Shown: positions 36,822 to 48,387, numbered from the stretch's first letter. The stretch: 64,000 bases of DNA from Burkholderia cenocepacia (GCF_014211915.1 NZ_CP060039.1:62001-126000), one strand, 5' to 3'. Notes: a model not told the origin generated them from the sequence alone. Numbers and translations: made by a program.

Positions 36822-37147
36822 AGAGGCTCACCTCAAGGAACCCGGTCGTGAAAGTTCGTCAGTTCATTGGCGCCACGCTCGTTCTGGCGCTGCTCGGCCC
36901 GCTCGCCCACGCGGACATGTCGGAAGTGAAGCAGGACATCAAGCGCGATTCGAAGGAAGCCGCGCACAAGACCGGCGACGCGGCGCGCAGCTTCGGCCAC
37001 GCGACCGCGAGCGCCGCGAAGGCGGTCGGGCACGGCGTCGCGCATGCGTCGCGCGAAGGCTGGGAAGCCACCAAGCGCACGACGAAGCGGATCTTCCATA
37101 AGAACGACTCCGGCGAGTCGGCTGGAAAGGGCGAAAAGAACGACTGA
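36818..37147 (+). CDS. Small secreted helical protein, last gene of aryl polyene operon
   Basis: 109 aa from the coupled ATG at 36818; a GTG at 36848 with AAGGAA upstream would start directly at a signal peptide (KVRQFIGATLVLALLGPLAHA). The mature part is a long amphipathic helix with loose 11-residue periodicity of K/E/A/D and A/S (SKEAAHKTGDAARSF, HATASAAKAVGHGVAHAS, EGWEATKRTTKRIF), reminiscent of LEA-like or apolipoprotein-like helices. It is not part of standard APE descriptions I recognise. Possible role in binding or coating the lipid product; function unknown. Confidence 0.75.
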   Translation: MKRLTSRNPVVKVRQFIGATLVLALLGPLAHADMSEVKQDIKRDSKEAAHKTGDAARSFGHATASAAKAVGHGVAHASREGWEATKRTTKRIFHKNDSGESAGKGEKND

Positions 37148-37248
37148 TCATGCATCCCGCGCGAGGGGCCGACGGCATGCGCGCGGGGCGTGACCGCTCA
37201 TCGATCGGTCATCGAGCGTTCACCGATCGCGACGCGCCGGCGCCGCGC

Positions 37249-37455
37249 TCAGCGTGCACCGCGCATGCGGCGCAGCGACCTCGCCGGCTTGCGCGCGAAG
37301 CACTTGCCGTACGCGGCGAGCCAGCAATCGCGATGATCGAAGTTGCGCAGCAGCCGCGCGCGGCGCCGCTCGAGCCGGTAGAGCGAGGTCGCCATCGTCA
37401 GCGCGACGGCCAGTGCCGAGCCGCCGATCACGAGTCCCAGCCAGGTGTCGCCCAT
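37249..37455 (-). CDS. Small membrane protein, hypothetical
   Basis: 68 aa. One N-terminal membrane helix (LGLVIGGSALAVALTMATSL) then a basic cytoplasmic tail (RLERRRARLLRNF and RKPARSLRRMRGAR). A good ribosome site (GGAG, 5 bases) precedes the ATG at 37455. It runs towards the end of the aryl polyene operon and lies after phaB on the same strand. No family recognised; a real gene is likely but not certain. Confidence 0.55.
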   Translation of the reverse strand: MGDTWLGLVIGGSALAVALTMATSLYRLERRRARLLRNFDHRDCWLAAYGKCFARKPARSLRRMRGAR

Positions 37456-37475
37456 GCGTTCTCCGGAATGCGAGG

Positions 37476-37557
37476 CCGGAGCGGCGCGCCTGCCGCCGCT
37501 CCGGCACGGGATGGTGGGGAACGCGGCCCGCCCGGGCGCGGACGCCGTGCGGGCCGC
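37476..37557 (-). terminator. Two hairpins after phaB
   Basis: First hairpin arms 37523-37531 / 37549-37557 (GCGGCCCGC with GCGGGCCGC), 6 bases past the phaB stop. Second hairpin arms 37476-37485 / 37495-37504 (CCGGAGCGGC with GCCGCTCCGG). Perfect stems but no T-run. Confidence 0.45.
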
Positions 37558-37563
37558 CGCGCG

Positions 37564-38307
37564 TCAGTGCATGTGCTGACCGCCGTTGATCGCGATGTTG
37601 GAGCCCGTCACGAAGCCGGCCTCCTCCGAGCACAGGTAGGCCACCAGCGCCGCGACTTCCTCGGGCTTGCCGAGCCGGCCCGCCGGAATCTGCGGGAGGA
37701 TCTTCGTATCGAGGATGTCCTGCGGAATCGCGGTGACCATCTTCGTCGCGAGATAGCCCGGCGACACCGTGTTCACCGTCACGCCCTTGCGCGCGACCTC
37801 GAGCGCGAGCGATTTCGTGAACCCGTGCATGCCGGCTTTCGCGGCCGCGTAGTTGGTCTGGCCGACCGCGCCCTTCGAACCGTTCACCGACGAGATGTTG
37901 ACGATGCGGCCCCAGCCGCGCTCGACCATGCCGTCGCAGACCGGCTTCGTCATGTTGAACACGGAATCGAGGTTGGTGCGGATCACCGCATCCCAGTTGA
38001 CCTTGTCGAGCTTGCGCAGCGTCATGTCGCGCGTGATCCCCGCATTGTTCACGAGAATGTCGACCGGGCCGACGTCGCGGACGATCTTCTCGATGCATTG
38101 CTGGCACGAGTCGTGATCGGCCACGTCCACCGGATACGCATGGAATTCGCGGCCGGCCGCATGCATCTCGGTCAGCCAGCGATCCGCGCCGGCATTGTTC
38201 GGCGAATACGTGACGACTACCCGGTGACCCGCGTCGTTCAACCGGATGCTGACCGCTTCGCCGAGGCCGCCCATCCCACCTGTCACAACTGCGATTCGCT
38301 TAGTCAT
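37564..38307 (-). CDS. phaB: Acetoacetyl-CoA reductase
   Basis: 247 aa, the PhaB length. NADPH-dependent reduction of acetoacetyl-CoA to (R)-3-hydroxybutyryl-CoA, the second step to polyhydroxybutyrate. SDR motifs TGGMGGLG at residues 9-16, NNAGITRDMT, the catalytic S in NISSVNGSKG, and YAAAKAG, plus the PhaB-type run GYLATKMVTAIP. Start 38307 (MTKRIAVVT) has a poor ribosome site. It lies 218 bases after phaA on the same strand, with its own terminator hairpins. Secure. Confidence 0.95.
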   Translation of the reverse strand: MTKRIAVVTGGMGGLGEAVSIRLNDAGHRVVVTYSPNNAGADRWLTEMHAAGREFHAYPVDVADHDSCQQCIEKIVRDVGPVDILVNNAGITRDMTLRKLDKVNWDAVIRTNLDSVFNMTKPVCDGMVERGWGRIVNISSVNGSKGAVGQTNYAAAKAGMHGFTKSLALEVARKGVTVNTVSPGYLATKMVTAIPQDILDTKILPQIPAGRLGKPEEVAALVAYLCSEEAGFVTGSNIAINGGQHMH

Positions 38308-38470
38308 ACTATGAATTACCGACAAAAAAGTAATCGATGAAAGGCGGGGCGACGGCATCGCACCTGCTGCCGCCCCACCGCTTCGATGCGCAGCCGCCCG
38401 CGTCGCGGGCGCGGCACGCACCGGAACCTCGCGCGCGTTATTGACTGCCTGTCTTGCGCGAAAACCGCCT

Positions 38471-38508
38471 GGCTCGCCCGCGGCGCTGGCCCACGCCGCG
38501 AGCGAACC
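38471..38508 (-). terminator. Terminator after phaA
   Basis: 15-base stem with two mismatches (38471-38485 with 38494-38508) followed on the minus strand by GGTTTTCG, 17 bases beyond the phaA stop. It suggests that phaA and phaB are partly separate transcription units. The remaining spacer to 38307 carries the phaB promoter; no hexamers stand out. Confidence 0.5.
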
Positions 38509-38525
38509 GTGTCGTCAGCCGCCGC

Positions 38526-39707
38526 TCAGACGCGCTCGACCGCAAGCGCGACGCCCATCCCGCCGCCGATGCACAGCGACGCCAGCCCGCGCTTCGCGTC
38601 GCGCCTGGCCATCTCGTGCAGCAGCGTTACCAGAATCCGGCAGCCCGACGCACCGATCGGATGGCCGATCGCGATCGCCCCGCCGTTCACGTTCACCTTC
38701 GACGTGTCCCAGCCCATCTGCTTGTGCACCGCCAGCGCCTGCGCCGCGAACGCCTCGTTGATCTCCATCAGGTCCAGGTCGCCCGGCGTCCAGCCCGCGC
38801 GCTCCAGCGCACGGCGCGACGCCGGCACCGGGCCCATGCCCATCACGCTCGGGTCCACGCCCGCGTTCGCGTACGCCTTGATCCGCGCCAGCGGCGTCAG
38901 GCCCAAGGCCGCCGCCTTCTGCGCCGACATCACCAGCACCGCCGCCGCGCCGTCGTTCAGCCCCGACGCGTTCGCCGCCGTCACCGAGCCGTCCTTCGAG
39001 AACGCCGGCTTCAGCCCGGCGAGCGACTCCGCCGTCACGCCGTGACGCACGAACTCGTCGGTCGCGAACTGCAGCGGCTCGCCCTTGCGTTGCGGGATCG
39101 ACACCGGCACGATCTCGTCATTGAAACGGCCGGCCTTCTGCGCGGCTTCCGCCTTGTTCTGCGACAGCGCCGCGAACGCGTCCTGCTCTTCGCGCGTGAT
39201 CCCGTATTCCTTCGCGACGTTCTCCGCCGTGATACCCATGTGGTACTGGTTGTACACGTCCCACAGGCCGTCGACGATCATCGTGTCGACCAGCTTCGCG
39301 TCGCCCATCCGGAAGCCGTCGCGCGAGCCCGGCAGCACGTGCGGCGACCCGCTCATGTTCTCCTGGCCGCCTGCGACCACGATCTCCGCGTCGCCCGCGA
39401 TGATCGCGTTCGCCGCCAGCATCACGGCCTTCAGGCCCGAGCCGCACACCTTGTTGATCGTCATCCCCGGCACGGCCGTCGGCAGCCCCGCCTTGATCAA
39501 CGACTGCCGCGCCGGGTTCTGCCCGGAGCCGGCCGTCAGCACCTGGCCCATGATCACTTCGCTGACCTGCTCGGGCTTCACGCCCGCACGCTCCAGCACC
39601 GCGCGGATCACCGTCGCGCCCAGTTCGGGCGCCGCAATCTTCGCGAGCGAGCCGCCGAATTTGCCGACCGCGGTCCGCGCGGCCGATACGATCACTACAT
39701 CCGTCAT
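38526..39707 (-). CDS. phaA: Acetyl-CoA C-acetyltransferase (beta-ketothiolase)
   Basis: 393 aa, exactly the PhaA/thiolase length. Condenses two acetyl-CoA to acetoacetyl-CoA, the first step to polyhydroxybutyrate. Acyl-binding cysteine C88 in [13 protein letters not shown]-terminal catalytic motifs [10 protein letters not shown] and LCIGGGMG. Start 39707 ([12 protein letters not shown]). The gene lies between phasin and phaB. Codon usage is typical of highly expressed genes (uniform GCC/CGC runs). The 319-base spacer 39708-40026 to phasin shows no gene and no clear terminator. Confidence 0.95.
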   Translation of the reverse strand: MTDVVIVSAARTAVGKFGGSLAKIAAPELGATVIRAVLERAGVKPEQVSEVIMGQVLTAGSGQNPARQSLIKAGLPTAVPGMTINKVCGSGLKAVMLAANAIIAGDAEIVVAGGQENMSGSPHVLPGSRDGFRMGDAKLVDTMIVDGLWDVYNQYHMGITAENVAKEYGITREEQDAFAALSQNKAEAAQKAGRFNDEIVPVSIPQRKGEPLQFATDEFVRHGVTAESLAGLKPAFSKDGSVTAANASGLNDGAAAVLVMSAQKAAALGLTPLARIKAYANAGVDPSVMGMGPVPASRRALERAGWTPGDLDLMEINEAFAAQALAVHKQMGWDTSKVNVNGGAIAIGHPIGASGCRILVTLLHEMARRDAKRGLASLCIGGGMGVALAVERV

Positions 39708-40026
39708 GTTCAATCCCTGCATCGAAATCAGTTTGTCGTCGTGACGCCGGCACGAGGCGATCACACGTGGCGATGGCACGCGCCGCGCCAACCGGCGCAA
39801 TCGCGGTCGGGGTCGCACGCCGCCGTCCGGACGGGCGGCGCCAATTCGCACCGGCGGCACGGCACACCGCCGCACGGGCACCATGCACGGACGTCTTGCG
39901 GCGCACCGGACGCTTGCCGGCCTCCGCGTGGCACACGCGGCGCCGGCGCCGTCCGGCGCCGATCAATCGTGTCGCGCCGACGCGCAACACGCATTCACGC
40001 GCGCCTTCATGCGCGCATTTGCGCGA
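39708..40026. other. phaA-phasin spacer, nothing recognised
   Basis: 319 GC-rich bases with the phaA promoter presumably inside. Frames that cross it are low-complexity arginine/alanine-rich shadows. No hairpin with a T-run and no repeat was recognised. Confidence 0.4.
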
Positions 40027-40611
40027 TTACGCAGCCGATTCGCGCGCAGCCGCTGCGTCCTTGCGGGCGGCGGCCGCCGTCTGCTTGGCGCCGCGCGTGG
40101 CCGTTTCGCTGACCGCATCGAAGCCGCTCTGCGCCGCTTCGATCGCCTGGCCCGTCGCCGCACGCACGGAGTCGGCCGCGGCGCTCGCCGCGGACAGCGC
40201 CGAATTCAGCGCGGCCACCACCGGCGCCGAGCCGGCCGGCGCGTGCTTCGACAGTTCGCCGAGCACGTCCTTCAGGCGCTTGTCGTTCTGTTCGTACTGC
40301 GCCTGCGCGACCTTCGCCCATTCGGACTGCGTCGACACCGCGATGTCGAACAAATGGCGGCCATACGACACGGCCTTGCCGGCCGCTTCCTGCGGCGCGG
40401 CGACCTGCTGCGCAAAGCCCGCGGCCGGGTTGTTGGCGTTGAACGCGTTCTTCAGCTTGTCCTCGTATTCCTCGAGCGCCGTCCGGGCCGCTTGCAGGTT
40501 GAGTTCGACGACGGCCTCGAAGCCGTGGATCGCCGGACGGGCGATCGCGAACCAGGCGGCGATACCGGATTGATAATCGGCGGCGAGTTTTTCGGGGGCA
40601 AATACGGACAT
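40027..40611 (-). CDS. Phasin (granule-associated protein)
   Basis: 194 aa, TIGR01841-type phasin. Helical protein that coats polyhydroxybutyrate granules. Features: N-terminal FAPEKLAADYQSGIAAWFAI, the conserved EAVVELNLQAARTALEEYED and AVSYGRHLFDIAVSTQSEWAK, and an Ala/Lys-rich tail (AKQTAAAARKDAAAARESAA). Start at 40611 has GGAG 8 bases upstream. Part of a phasin-phaA-phaB series on one strand. The AT-rich upstream region likely carries a strong promoter. Confidence 0.93.
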   Translation of the reverse strand: MSVFAPEKLAADYQSGIAAWFAIARPAIHGFEAVVELNLQAARTALEEYEDKLKNAFNANNPAAGFAQQVAAPQEAAGKAVSYGRHLFDIAVSTQSEWAKVAQAQYEQNDKRLKDVLGELSKHAPAGSAPVVAALNSALSAASAAADSVRAATGQAIEAAQSGFDAVSETATRGAKQTAAAARKDAAAARESAA

Positions 40612-41063
40612 CGGGCACGCTCCTGTTAGCAATGCGAGAGACGACGTAAAGAAAAATGGAAGCTGGATCGACAGACGCTTCCTTATTGACAACCCGTCAC
40701 CTGTTTAAGCACGGGCAGTTGAAGGAAGTCATTCTAGAGCGATTAATTGTCAATTAAGTGGCATTAATGATAGGTATAAACCCTTATTACCCTATACGGC
40801 GACCGCCGAGGCCCGCTGCACGCCGATATCGCGAATGACCAACCCGAGCGGCTCCGACCCGCAATGCCTTTTTACCTTTTTGCAGCATAGCGCATCGTGA
40901 CATCGCGCAATATTTACCCATTCATTATTCTGTTTATTAGAAAACCGGCCTTCATTGAAAATGGAGCCGCAGTCTATGTAATCGTTTTTCTGAATTTATT
41001 ATGAAATCGTTTTCCGGATTATAAATGACGAATTCAATAATCGGAGGAATGACGAGTCGCGAT
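40612..41063. promoter_or_regulatory. AT-rich upstream region of the phasin gene
   Basis: About 450 bases that are strikingly AT-rich between 40735 and 41060 compared with 66% GC around. No gene found. It contains a 15-base palindrome (TTAATTG-T-CAATTAA, 40743-40757), which includes TTGACA on the minus strand, and two imperfect tandem copies of a 25-base unit starting ATCGTTTT at 40981 and 41006. Such DNA is suited to a strong or regulated phasin promoter (PhaR- or nucleoid-protein-controlled), but no specific site is confirmed. Confidence 0.4.
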
Positions 41064-41088
41064 AAAAAAGGCCGCTCGAAGCGGCCTT
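41064..41088 (-). terminator. Terminator of the parA-like gene
   Basis: Stem AAGGCCGC / GCGGCCTT (41068-41075 and 41081-41088), five-base loop, with a six-base T-run on the minus strand (41064-41069). It lies 24 bases beyond the stop. Confidence 0.8.
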
Positions 41089-41111
41089 GGTCAATCCGGT
41101 CAGGCGCGGGC

Positions 41112-41876
41112 TCAGCCCGTCAGTTCGCGATGCAGCGCGCGGAACTCCTGCGCGAGCTTGTGCGACGGCTCGAGATGGATCACCGGCGTCGACTGCTGAT
41201 GTGATTCGCGGATCTTCACCGACGCGGACAATCGCGACGCGAGCACCGGCAGCCCTTCGTCGACGAGCTCGTCCACCAGCCGCTGCGGCAGGCTCGCGCG
41301 CGGCTGGAACTGGTTGATGACGATCCCTTCCACCTCGAGCGCCGCGTTGTGGTCCTGCTGGATTTCCTTCACGTTCTCGAGCAGCGTGTACAGCGCGCGC
41401 CGCGAGAAATCGTCGCAGTCGAACGGGATCAGGCAGCGCTCGACCGCGATCAGGGCGGAGCGCGTATAGAAATTCAGCGCGGGCGGCGTGTCGATGTACA
41501 CGGCGTCGTACATGTCGAGCTCGTTCAGCGCGTCGCGCAGCTTGTAGATCTTGTAGCGCGACTCGAGCTTGCCGTGCAGCGTATCGAGATCCGGATGCGC
41601 GGGCATCACGTCGAGCCCGTCGAACGGGGTCGCGTGGATGAACGACGCAACGTCGACCGGACGGAAGTTGAAGGTCAGCGCGGTTTCGAAGAAACCGGCG
41701 ACGCCCGGTTGCGCGTCGGCCGCCGCGTCGCCCAGCAGGTAGCGCGTCGAGTTCGCCTGCGCATCGAGATCGATGACGAGCGTGCGCAATCCTTCGCTCG
41801 CGCTGATCGCCGCCAGGTTGCAGACGATCGTCGACTTGCCCACGCCGCCCTTCTGGTTGAATACGACCCGCCGCAT
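41112..41876 (-). CDS. ParA family ATPase (orphan)
   Basis: 254 aa. Deviant Walker A KGGVGKST at residues 9-16 with the signature lysine; Walker A' VIDLDAQANS; AVYIDTPPALN as switch/Walker B. ParA/MinD-family ATPases position DNA or cellular cargo on the nucleoid or membrane. No parB-like gene or parS-like repeat is seen next to it, so it is not a plain chromosome partition locus. It lies upstream of the phasin gene, separated by its own terminator and an AT-rich spacer, and downstream of two DNA glycosylases. Granule positioning is a guess from the location only. Confidence 0.92.
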   Translation of the reverse strand: MRRVVFNQKGGVGKSTIVCNLAAISASEGLRTLVIDLDAQANSTRYLLGDAAADAQPGVAGFFETALTFNFRPVDVASFIHATPFDGLDVMPAHPDLDTLHGKLESRYKIYKLRDALNELDMYDAVYIDTPPALNFYTRSALIAVERCLIPFDCDDFSRRALYTLLENVKEIQQDHNAALEVEGIVINQFQPRASLPQRLVDELVDEGLPVLASRLSASVKIRESHQQSTPVIHLEPSHKLAQEFRALHRELTG

Positions 41877-41989
41877 GGTGTCCCCTCGATCGAAACGTCG
41901 AAACGGCCAGCTTAGCCGATCAATAATGGCGACCGCGTGACGCAGGTCGAATCGGGCGCGACGGGTATGTGACTTGGGCGCGGCACGCG

Positions 41990-42616
41990 TCAGACGCGCG
42001 GCGCCGCGCCCGATACGTATCGATTGCCGGGCACGCTCCACCGCCACGGCAGATCCTGGCCGACGCGAATGCCGATGCGCGGCCCGCCCGCCAGATCGGC
42101 GGGTGGCGCCATCCCGTCGTCGACGATCGCGAATCCTTCGCGCGCGCCGACCAGATCGACGCCATCCTGCGCGCCGCCGATCCCCATCGCCTGCGTCAAT
42201 CGAGCCGGGCCGCGGCACAGGTCGCGATCGCGCGTGCGCGGCGGCCGCGCCGCGCGCATCTGCTCGAGCCCGTGCAGCGGCTCCAGCGCACGGATCAGCA
42301 CGCCCGTTCCCGCGCCGGCCGGGCCGCACACGCAGTTGCAGCACCAGTGCATGCCGTACGTGAAATAAACGTAGAAGTGCCCGGGCGGCCCGAACATCGT
42401 CGCGTTGCGCGGCGTCTTGCCGCGATAGGTGTGCGCCGCCGGATCGAGCGCGCCCGCATACGCTTCCACTTCGACGATGCGGCCGGCCCGGCCGTCCGCT
42501 GCCGCGAGGATCTTGTTCAGGAGTTGCGGCGCCACCTCGGTGGCCGTGCGGTTGAAGAATGCGCGCGGCACGATGGTGCCCGGCCACGGCGCCGCCGTCT
42601 TACTGCGTCGCATCAT
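41990..42616 (-). CDS. DNA-3-methyladenine glycosylase (AAG/Mpg family)
   Basis: 208 aa. Monofunctional base-excision glycosylase, type II/AAG family. Motifs: ARGRIVEVEAY-type catalytic region (RIVEVEAYAG, catalytic E), AAHTYRGKTPRN, MFGPPGHFYVYFTYGMHWC, and ALEPLHGLEQMRAAR. Start at 42616 gives MMRRSKTAAP and overlaps the mug gene's end by 17 bases, so both repair genes form one transcript. Secure. Confidence 0.93.
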   Translation of the reverse strand: MMRRSKTAAPWPGTIVPRAFFNRTATEVAPQLLNKILAAADGRAGRIVEVEAYAGALDPAAHTYRGKTPRNATMFGPPGHFYVYFTYGMHWCCNCVCGPAGAGTGVLIRALEPLHGLEQMRAARPPRTRDRDLCRGPARLTQAMGIGGAQDGVDLVGAREGFAIVDDGMAPPADLAGGPRIGIRVGQDLPWRWSVPGNRYVSGAAPRV

Positions 42617-43130
42617 GCCGGTCCTTCATCGCGGCGAGATGAAGCTCATGATACGCATCGACCAGATCGTCGAGCCCGAACGCAAGGTTTCTGCCGCTGG
42701 GGTTGGGGAGCACCCACACCCGCGCCTGGTGGATAGGGGACGGCTGCAATCCCCACGCGACTTCCCGTTGCCCCGACAACGCCGAATACGCCGCCTTGCC
42801 GAGAAACGCGACGAAGCGCGGCGCATGATGCGCGATCTTCTGCTCGAACCCGGCGGCCGCGGCCACGAATTCCGCGCGCGACAGCTGATCGGCGCTGGCG
42901 GTCGGCCGCGGCACCACGGCCGTCAGCCCGCAGCCGTAACGGAGGATCTCGCGATCATCCTTCGGCGAAATTTCCGTCGGCGTGAAGCCCGCGAGATGGA
43001 TCACGCGCCAGAAGCGGTTGTTTCTCCCCGCGAAGTGATGACCGGTCGCGGCCGCGATCAGGCCGGGATTGATCCCGCAGAACAGGACGTCGAGATGGGG
43101 CGCGATGAGGTCGGGGAGTGCGTCAACCAC
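42600..43130 (-). CDS. mug: G/U mismatch-specific DNA glycosylase (Mug)
   Basis: 176 aa. Removes uracil or alkylated cytosine opposite guanine. The catalytic loop FCGINPGLIAA (GINPG motif at residues 19-23 with the essential asparagine) and the second motif LPNPSGRN are present. Stop overlaps the following Mpg gene by 17 bases. Start 43130 (MVDALPDLIAP). Its upstream neighbour is ssb, with a hairpin between. Confidence 0.93.
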   Translation of the reverse strand: MVDALPDLIAPHLDVLFCGINPGLIAAATGHHFAGRNNRFWRVIHLAGFTPTEISPKDDREILRYGCGLTAVVPRPTASADQLSRAEFVAAAAGFEQKIAHHAPRFVAFLGKAAYSALSGQREVAWGLQPSPIHQARVWVLPNPSGRNLAFGLDDLVDAYHELHLAAMKDRHDATQ

Positions 43131-43175
43131 GGTTCACCCAAGGTGCGGCGTGCAGGAACCACGTAAACGAAACGA

Positions 43176-43193
43176 GGCCCGAAAACCCGGGCC
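43176..43193 (-). terminator. Hairpin between ssb and mug
   Basis: GGCCCG / CGGGCC stem with a 6-base loop, followed on the minus strand by TCGTTTCGTTT. Located 60 bases past the ssb stop. Confidence 0.5.
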
Positions 43194-43252
43194 AAGCGAC
43201 TGGCTTGACTCGGACATTCGGGCCCATCGTGATGCAGGATGCCGACTGGCGA

Positions 43253-43813
43253 TCAGAACGGAATATCGTCGTCCATCTCGTCGAAGCCGCCGCCTGCCGG
43301 TGCGCTCGGACGGCTCTGGCCGCCGCCACCCGCACCGCCACGCGCCGCGCCGCTGGCACGGCCGCCGCCGCCGCCGCCACCGCCGCGCTCCGCCTGCTCG
43401 CCGCGACCGCCGCCGCCACCACCGTAGCCGCCGCCATAACCGCCTTCGTCACCGCCACCACCACCGCCGCCCGAACCGCCGCGGCCGCCGAGCATCTGCA
43501 TCTGTTCGGCGACGATTTCGGTCGAGTAACGGTCCTGGCCGTCCTGGCCCTGCCACTTGCGCGTGCGGATGCGGCCTTCGATATAGACCGACGACCCCTT
43601 CTTCAGGTATTCGCTGACGATCTCCGCCAGACGGCCGAAGAACGCGACGCGATGCCACTCGGTCATTTCCTTGAAATCGCCGCTTGCCTTGTCCTTGTAG
43701 CGATCGGTCGTCGCGAGACGGATGTTCGCAACCGCGTCGCCGCTCGGCAGGTAACGGACTTCAGGATCGGCGCCGAGGTTGCCGACGAGGATGACCTTGT
43801 TGACGGATGCCAT
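43253..43813 (-). CDS. ssb: Single-stranded DNA-binding protein
   Basis: 186 aa. OB-fold domain residues 1-115 ([41 protein letters not shown]). A very long glycine-rich linker, about residues 118-172 (runs of G with a few charged residues), leads to the acidic interaction tail MDDDIPF, the standard C-terminus for recruiting repair and replication proteins. Start 43813 (MASVNKVIL). It stands between uvrA/MFS and the glycosylases, a common beta-proteobacterial order. Confidence 0.97.
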   Translation of the reverse strand: MASVNKVILVGNLGADPEVRYLPSGDAVANIRLATTDRYKDKASGDFKEMTEWHRVAFFGRLAEIVSEYLKKGSSVYIEGRIRTRKWQGQDGQDRYSTEIVAEQMQMLGGRGGSGGGGGGGDEGGYGGGYGGGGGGRGEQAERGGGGGGGGRASGAARGGAGGGGQSRPSAPAGGGFDEMDDDIPF

Positions 43814-43916
43814 GTGTTTCTCCAGTAAATTCGATGCGGGGCCCGCCGCGTGTATCGCCGCAGGGGCCCGCCGGGGCAAGCCGGCGCGCTGCCGATGCCT
43901 GCCCGAAATAAAAGGT

Positions 43917-45104
43917 TCAGGCCTTGCGCGGCGGCGCTTTCATGCTGGCCGCGATTATAAGCCAGGCAGCAACGAGCCCCGAACAGGTATAAAACACCGT
44001 GTTCGCGCCGCCGTGCTTCAGCAGCCAGCCGCCCACGATGCCGCCGAGCGCGAGCCCGATCGACTGCGTGGTGTTGTAGACGCCCGTGGCCGCGCCCTTG
44101 CGCGAACCCGGCGCGAGCTTCGACACGAGCGACGGCTGCGACGCTTCCAGGATGTTGAAGCCGAGGAAGTAGACGAAGAGGATCGCCGCCACAATCAGAA
44201 TGGTATGCGGTGCGCTGCCGAGCAACAATTGGCCGATCAGGATAGCCAGAATGCCGCCGAGCAGCACCGGCTTCATCTTGCCCCGTTTTTCCGCGACGAT
44301 GATCGCCGGCACCATCATCACGAACGCGAGCCCCATCACCGGCAGGTAAACCTTCCAGTGCGCGGCGACCGGCAGTCCGCCGTCGACCAAGAGGCGCGGC
44401 ACGACCAGGAACAGCGCCGTCTGCGTCGCATGCAGCACCAGCACGCCAAAGTTCAGGCGCAGCAACTCGACGTTGTGCAGCACCTCGGCGAACGGCGCGC
44501 GCACGTGCACGGGCTTCGCCGCGTCGGGCACGATCCACAGCACGACGCCGATCGCGAGGATCGACAGCACGCCGACGATCGTGAACAGCCCGCTCATCCC
44601 GACCCAGTGGAACACGATCGGCGCACCGACGATCGCGACCGCGAACGACACGCCGATCGAGCCGCCGACCATCGCCATCGCCTTCGTGCGGTTCTGCTCG
44701 GAGGTCAGGTCGGCGATGAACGCGAGCACCGCCGACGACACGGCGCCCATCCCCTGGATCACGCGGCCGACGATGATCCACGTGATGTCGTGCGCGAACG
44801 CGGCGACGAAGCTGCCGAGCGCGAAGATCACGAGCCCCGTGGCGATCACCGGCTTGCGGCCGAACTTGTCGGACGCCCAGCCGTAGAAGATATAGAACAG
44901 CGACTGCGTGACGCCGTAGGCCCCGAGCGCGATCCCGACGAGCAGCACGTTGTCGCCGCCCGGGATGGTTTTCGCATAGACCGAGAACACCGGCATGATC
45001 ATGAACAGGCCGAGCATGCGCAACGCGAAGATCGCCGCGAGCGACGTGGTCGCGCGCAGTTCGGGCGCAGTCATGCGGGAAGACGTGGCAGACGGATTGG
45101 ACAT
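43917..45104 (-). CDS. MFS transporter beside ssb and uvrA
   Basis: 395 aa, 12 likely membrane segments. The motif A-like loop is [14 protein letters not shown], and [19 protein letters not shown] is typical of a DHA1-type MFS branch conserved in this location (YajR-like by shape). The substrate is unknown. Start 45104 ([16 protein letters not shown]). 103 bases separate it from the downstream ssb start; divergent from uvrA across 263 bases. Confidence 0.9.
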   Translation of the reverse strand: MSNPSATSSRMTAPELRATTSLAAIFALRMLGLFMIMPVFSVYAKTIPGGDNVLLVGIALGAYGVTQSLFYIFYGWASDKFGRKPVIATGLVIFALGSFVAAFAHDITWIIVGRVIQGMGAVSSAVLAFIADLTSEQNRTKAMAMVGGSIGVSFAVAIVGAPIVFHWVGMSGLFTIVGVLSILAIGVVLWIVPDAAKPVHVRAPFAEVLHNVELLRLNFGVLVLHATQTALFLVVPRLLVDGGLPVAAHWKVYLPVMGLAFVMMVPAIIVAEKRGKMKPVLLGGILAILIGQLLLGSAPHTILIVAAILFVYFLGFNILEASQPSLVSKLAPGSRKGAATGVYNTTQSIGLALGGIVGGWLLKHGGANTVFYTCSGLVAAWLIIAASMKAPPRKA

Positions 45105-45367
45105 CGGGAATGAATTTCGAATGATCGGAATGTCCGCCCGGCAGCGGGCGGCGGAAGATCAGGACCGGCGGCCTGGCGGCCTTTCGGACGACACGTCGGG
45201 GCCGGATGCAGACGGCCTGCGGGCCGCCCGGAACCGTGCGGCGCGACCGCTTTCCCCGGCGCAGGTGTCGCCTTGCTGCCACCTGCTGTAAAGGCTGGGG
45301 CCGTAAACGACGGTCTCGAAAAGCCGTTATAGTAGCAGGTTTGGTTCCCTCCATTTTCGCCAGGTTC

Positions 45368-48253
<2,886 letters not shown>

Positions 48254-48381
48254 CGCCCGTTCCACCCTGCCCGCGCGCGGCCGCCCGGCCGCTCGCTCGT
48301 CGTAGCCGCCGCGCCCCCTCGTTTTCCCTTCTGCGTTTACACCACGCGCCAAACGGCCCGTTTGCGGACCATAATGGCAGC

Positions 48382-48387
48382 TATACT
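48382..48387 (+). promoter_or_regulatory. Possible promoter of the AI-2E family gene
   Basis: -10 hexamer TATACT in the 239-base spacer after uvrA. Just upstream is a perfect palindrome AAACGG-C-CCGTTT (48351-48363) that could be an operator. No good -35. Confidence 0.35.

Noticed and set aside
41990..43130. A restriction or defence cassette next to the ParA gene
   Set aside because: The neighbours are ordinary base-excision glycosylases (Mpg and Mug); no nuclease or helicase is present.
43295..43462. Repeat array or CRISPR-like tract
   Set aside because: The repetition is the glycine codon run of the SSB linker; there are no spacers or conserved repeat units.
45105..45367. LexA/SOS box ahead of uvrA
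   Set aside because: No CTGT-N8-ACAG-like sequence was found by eye in the spacer.
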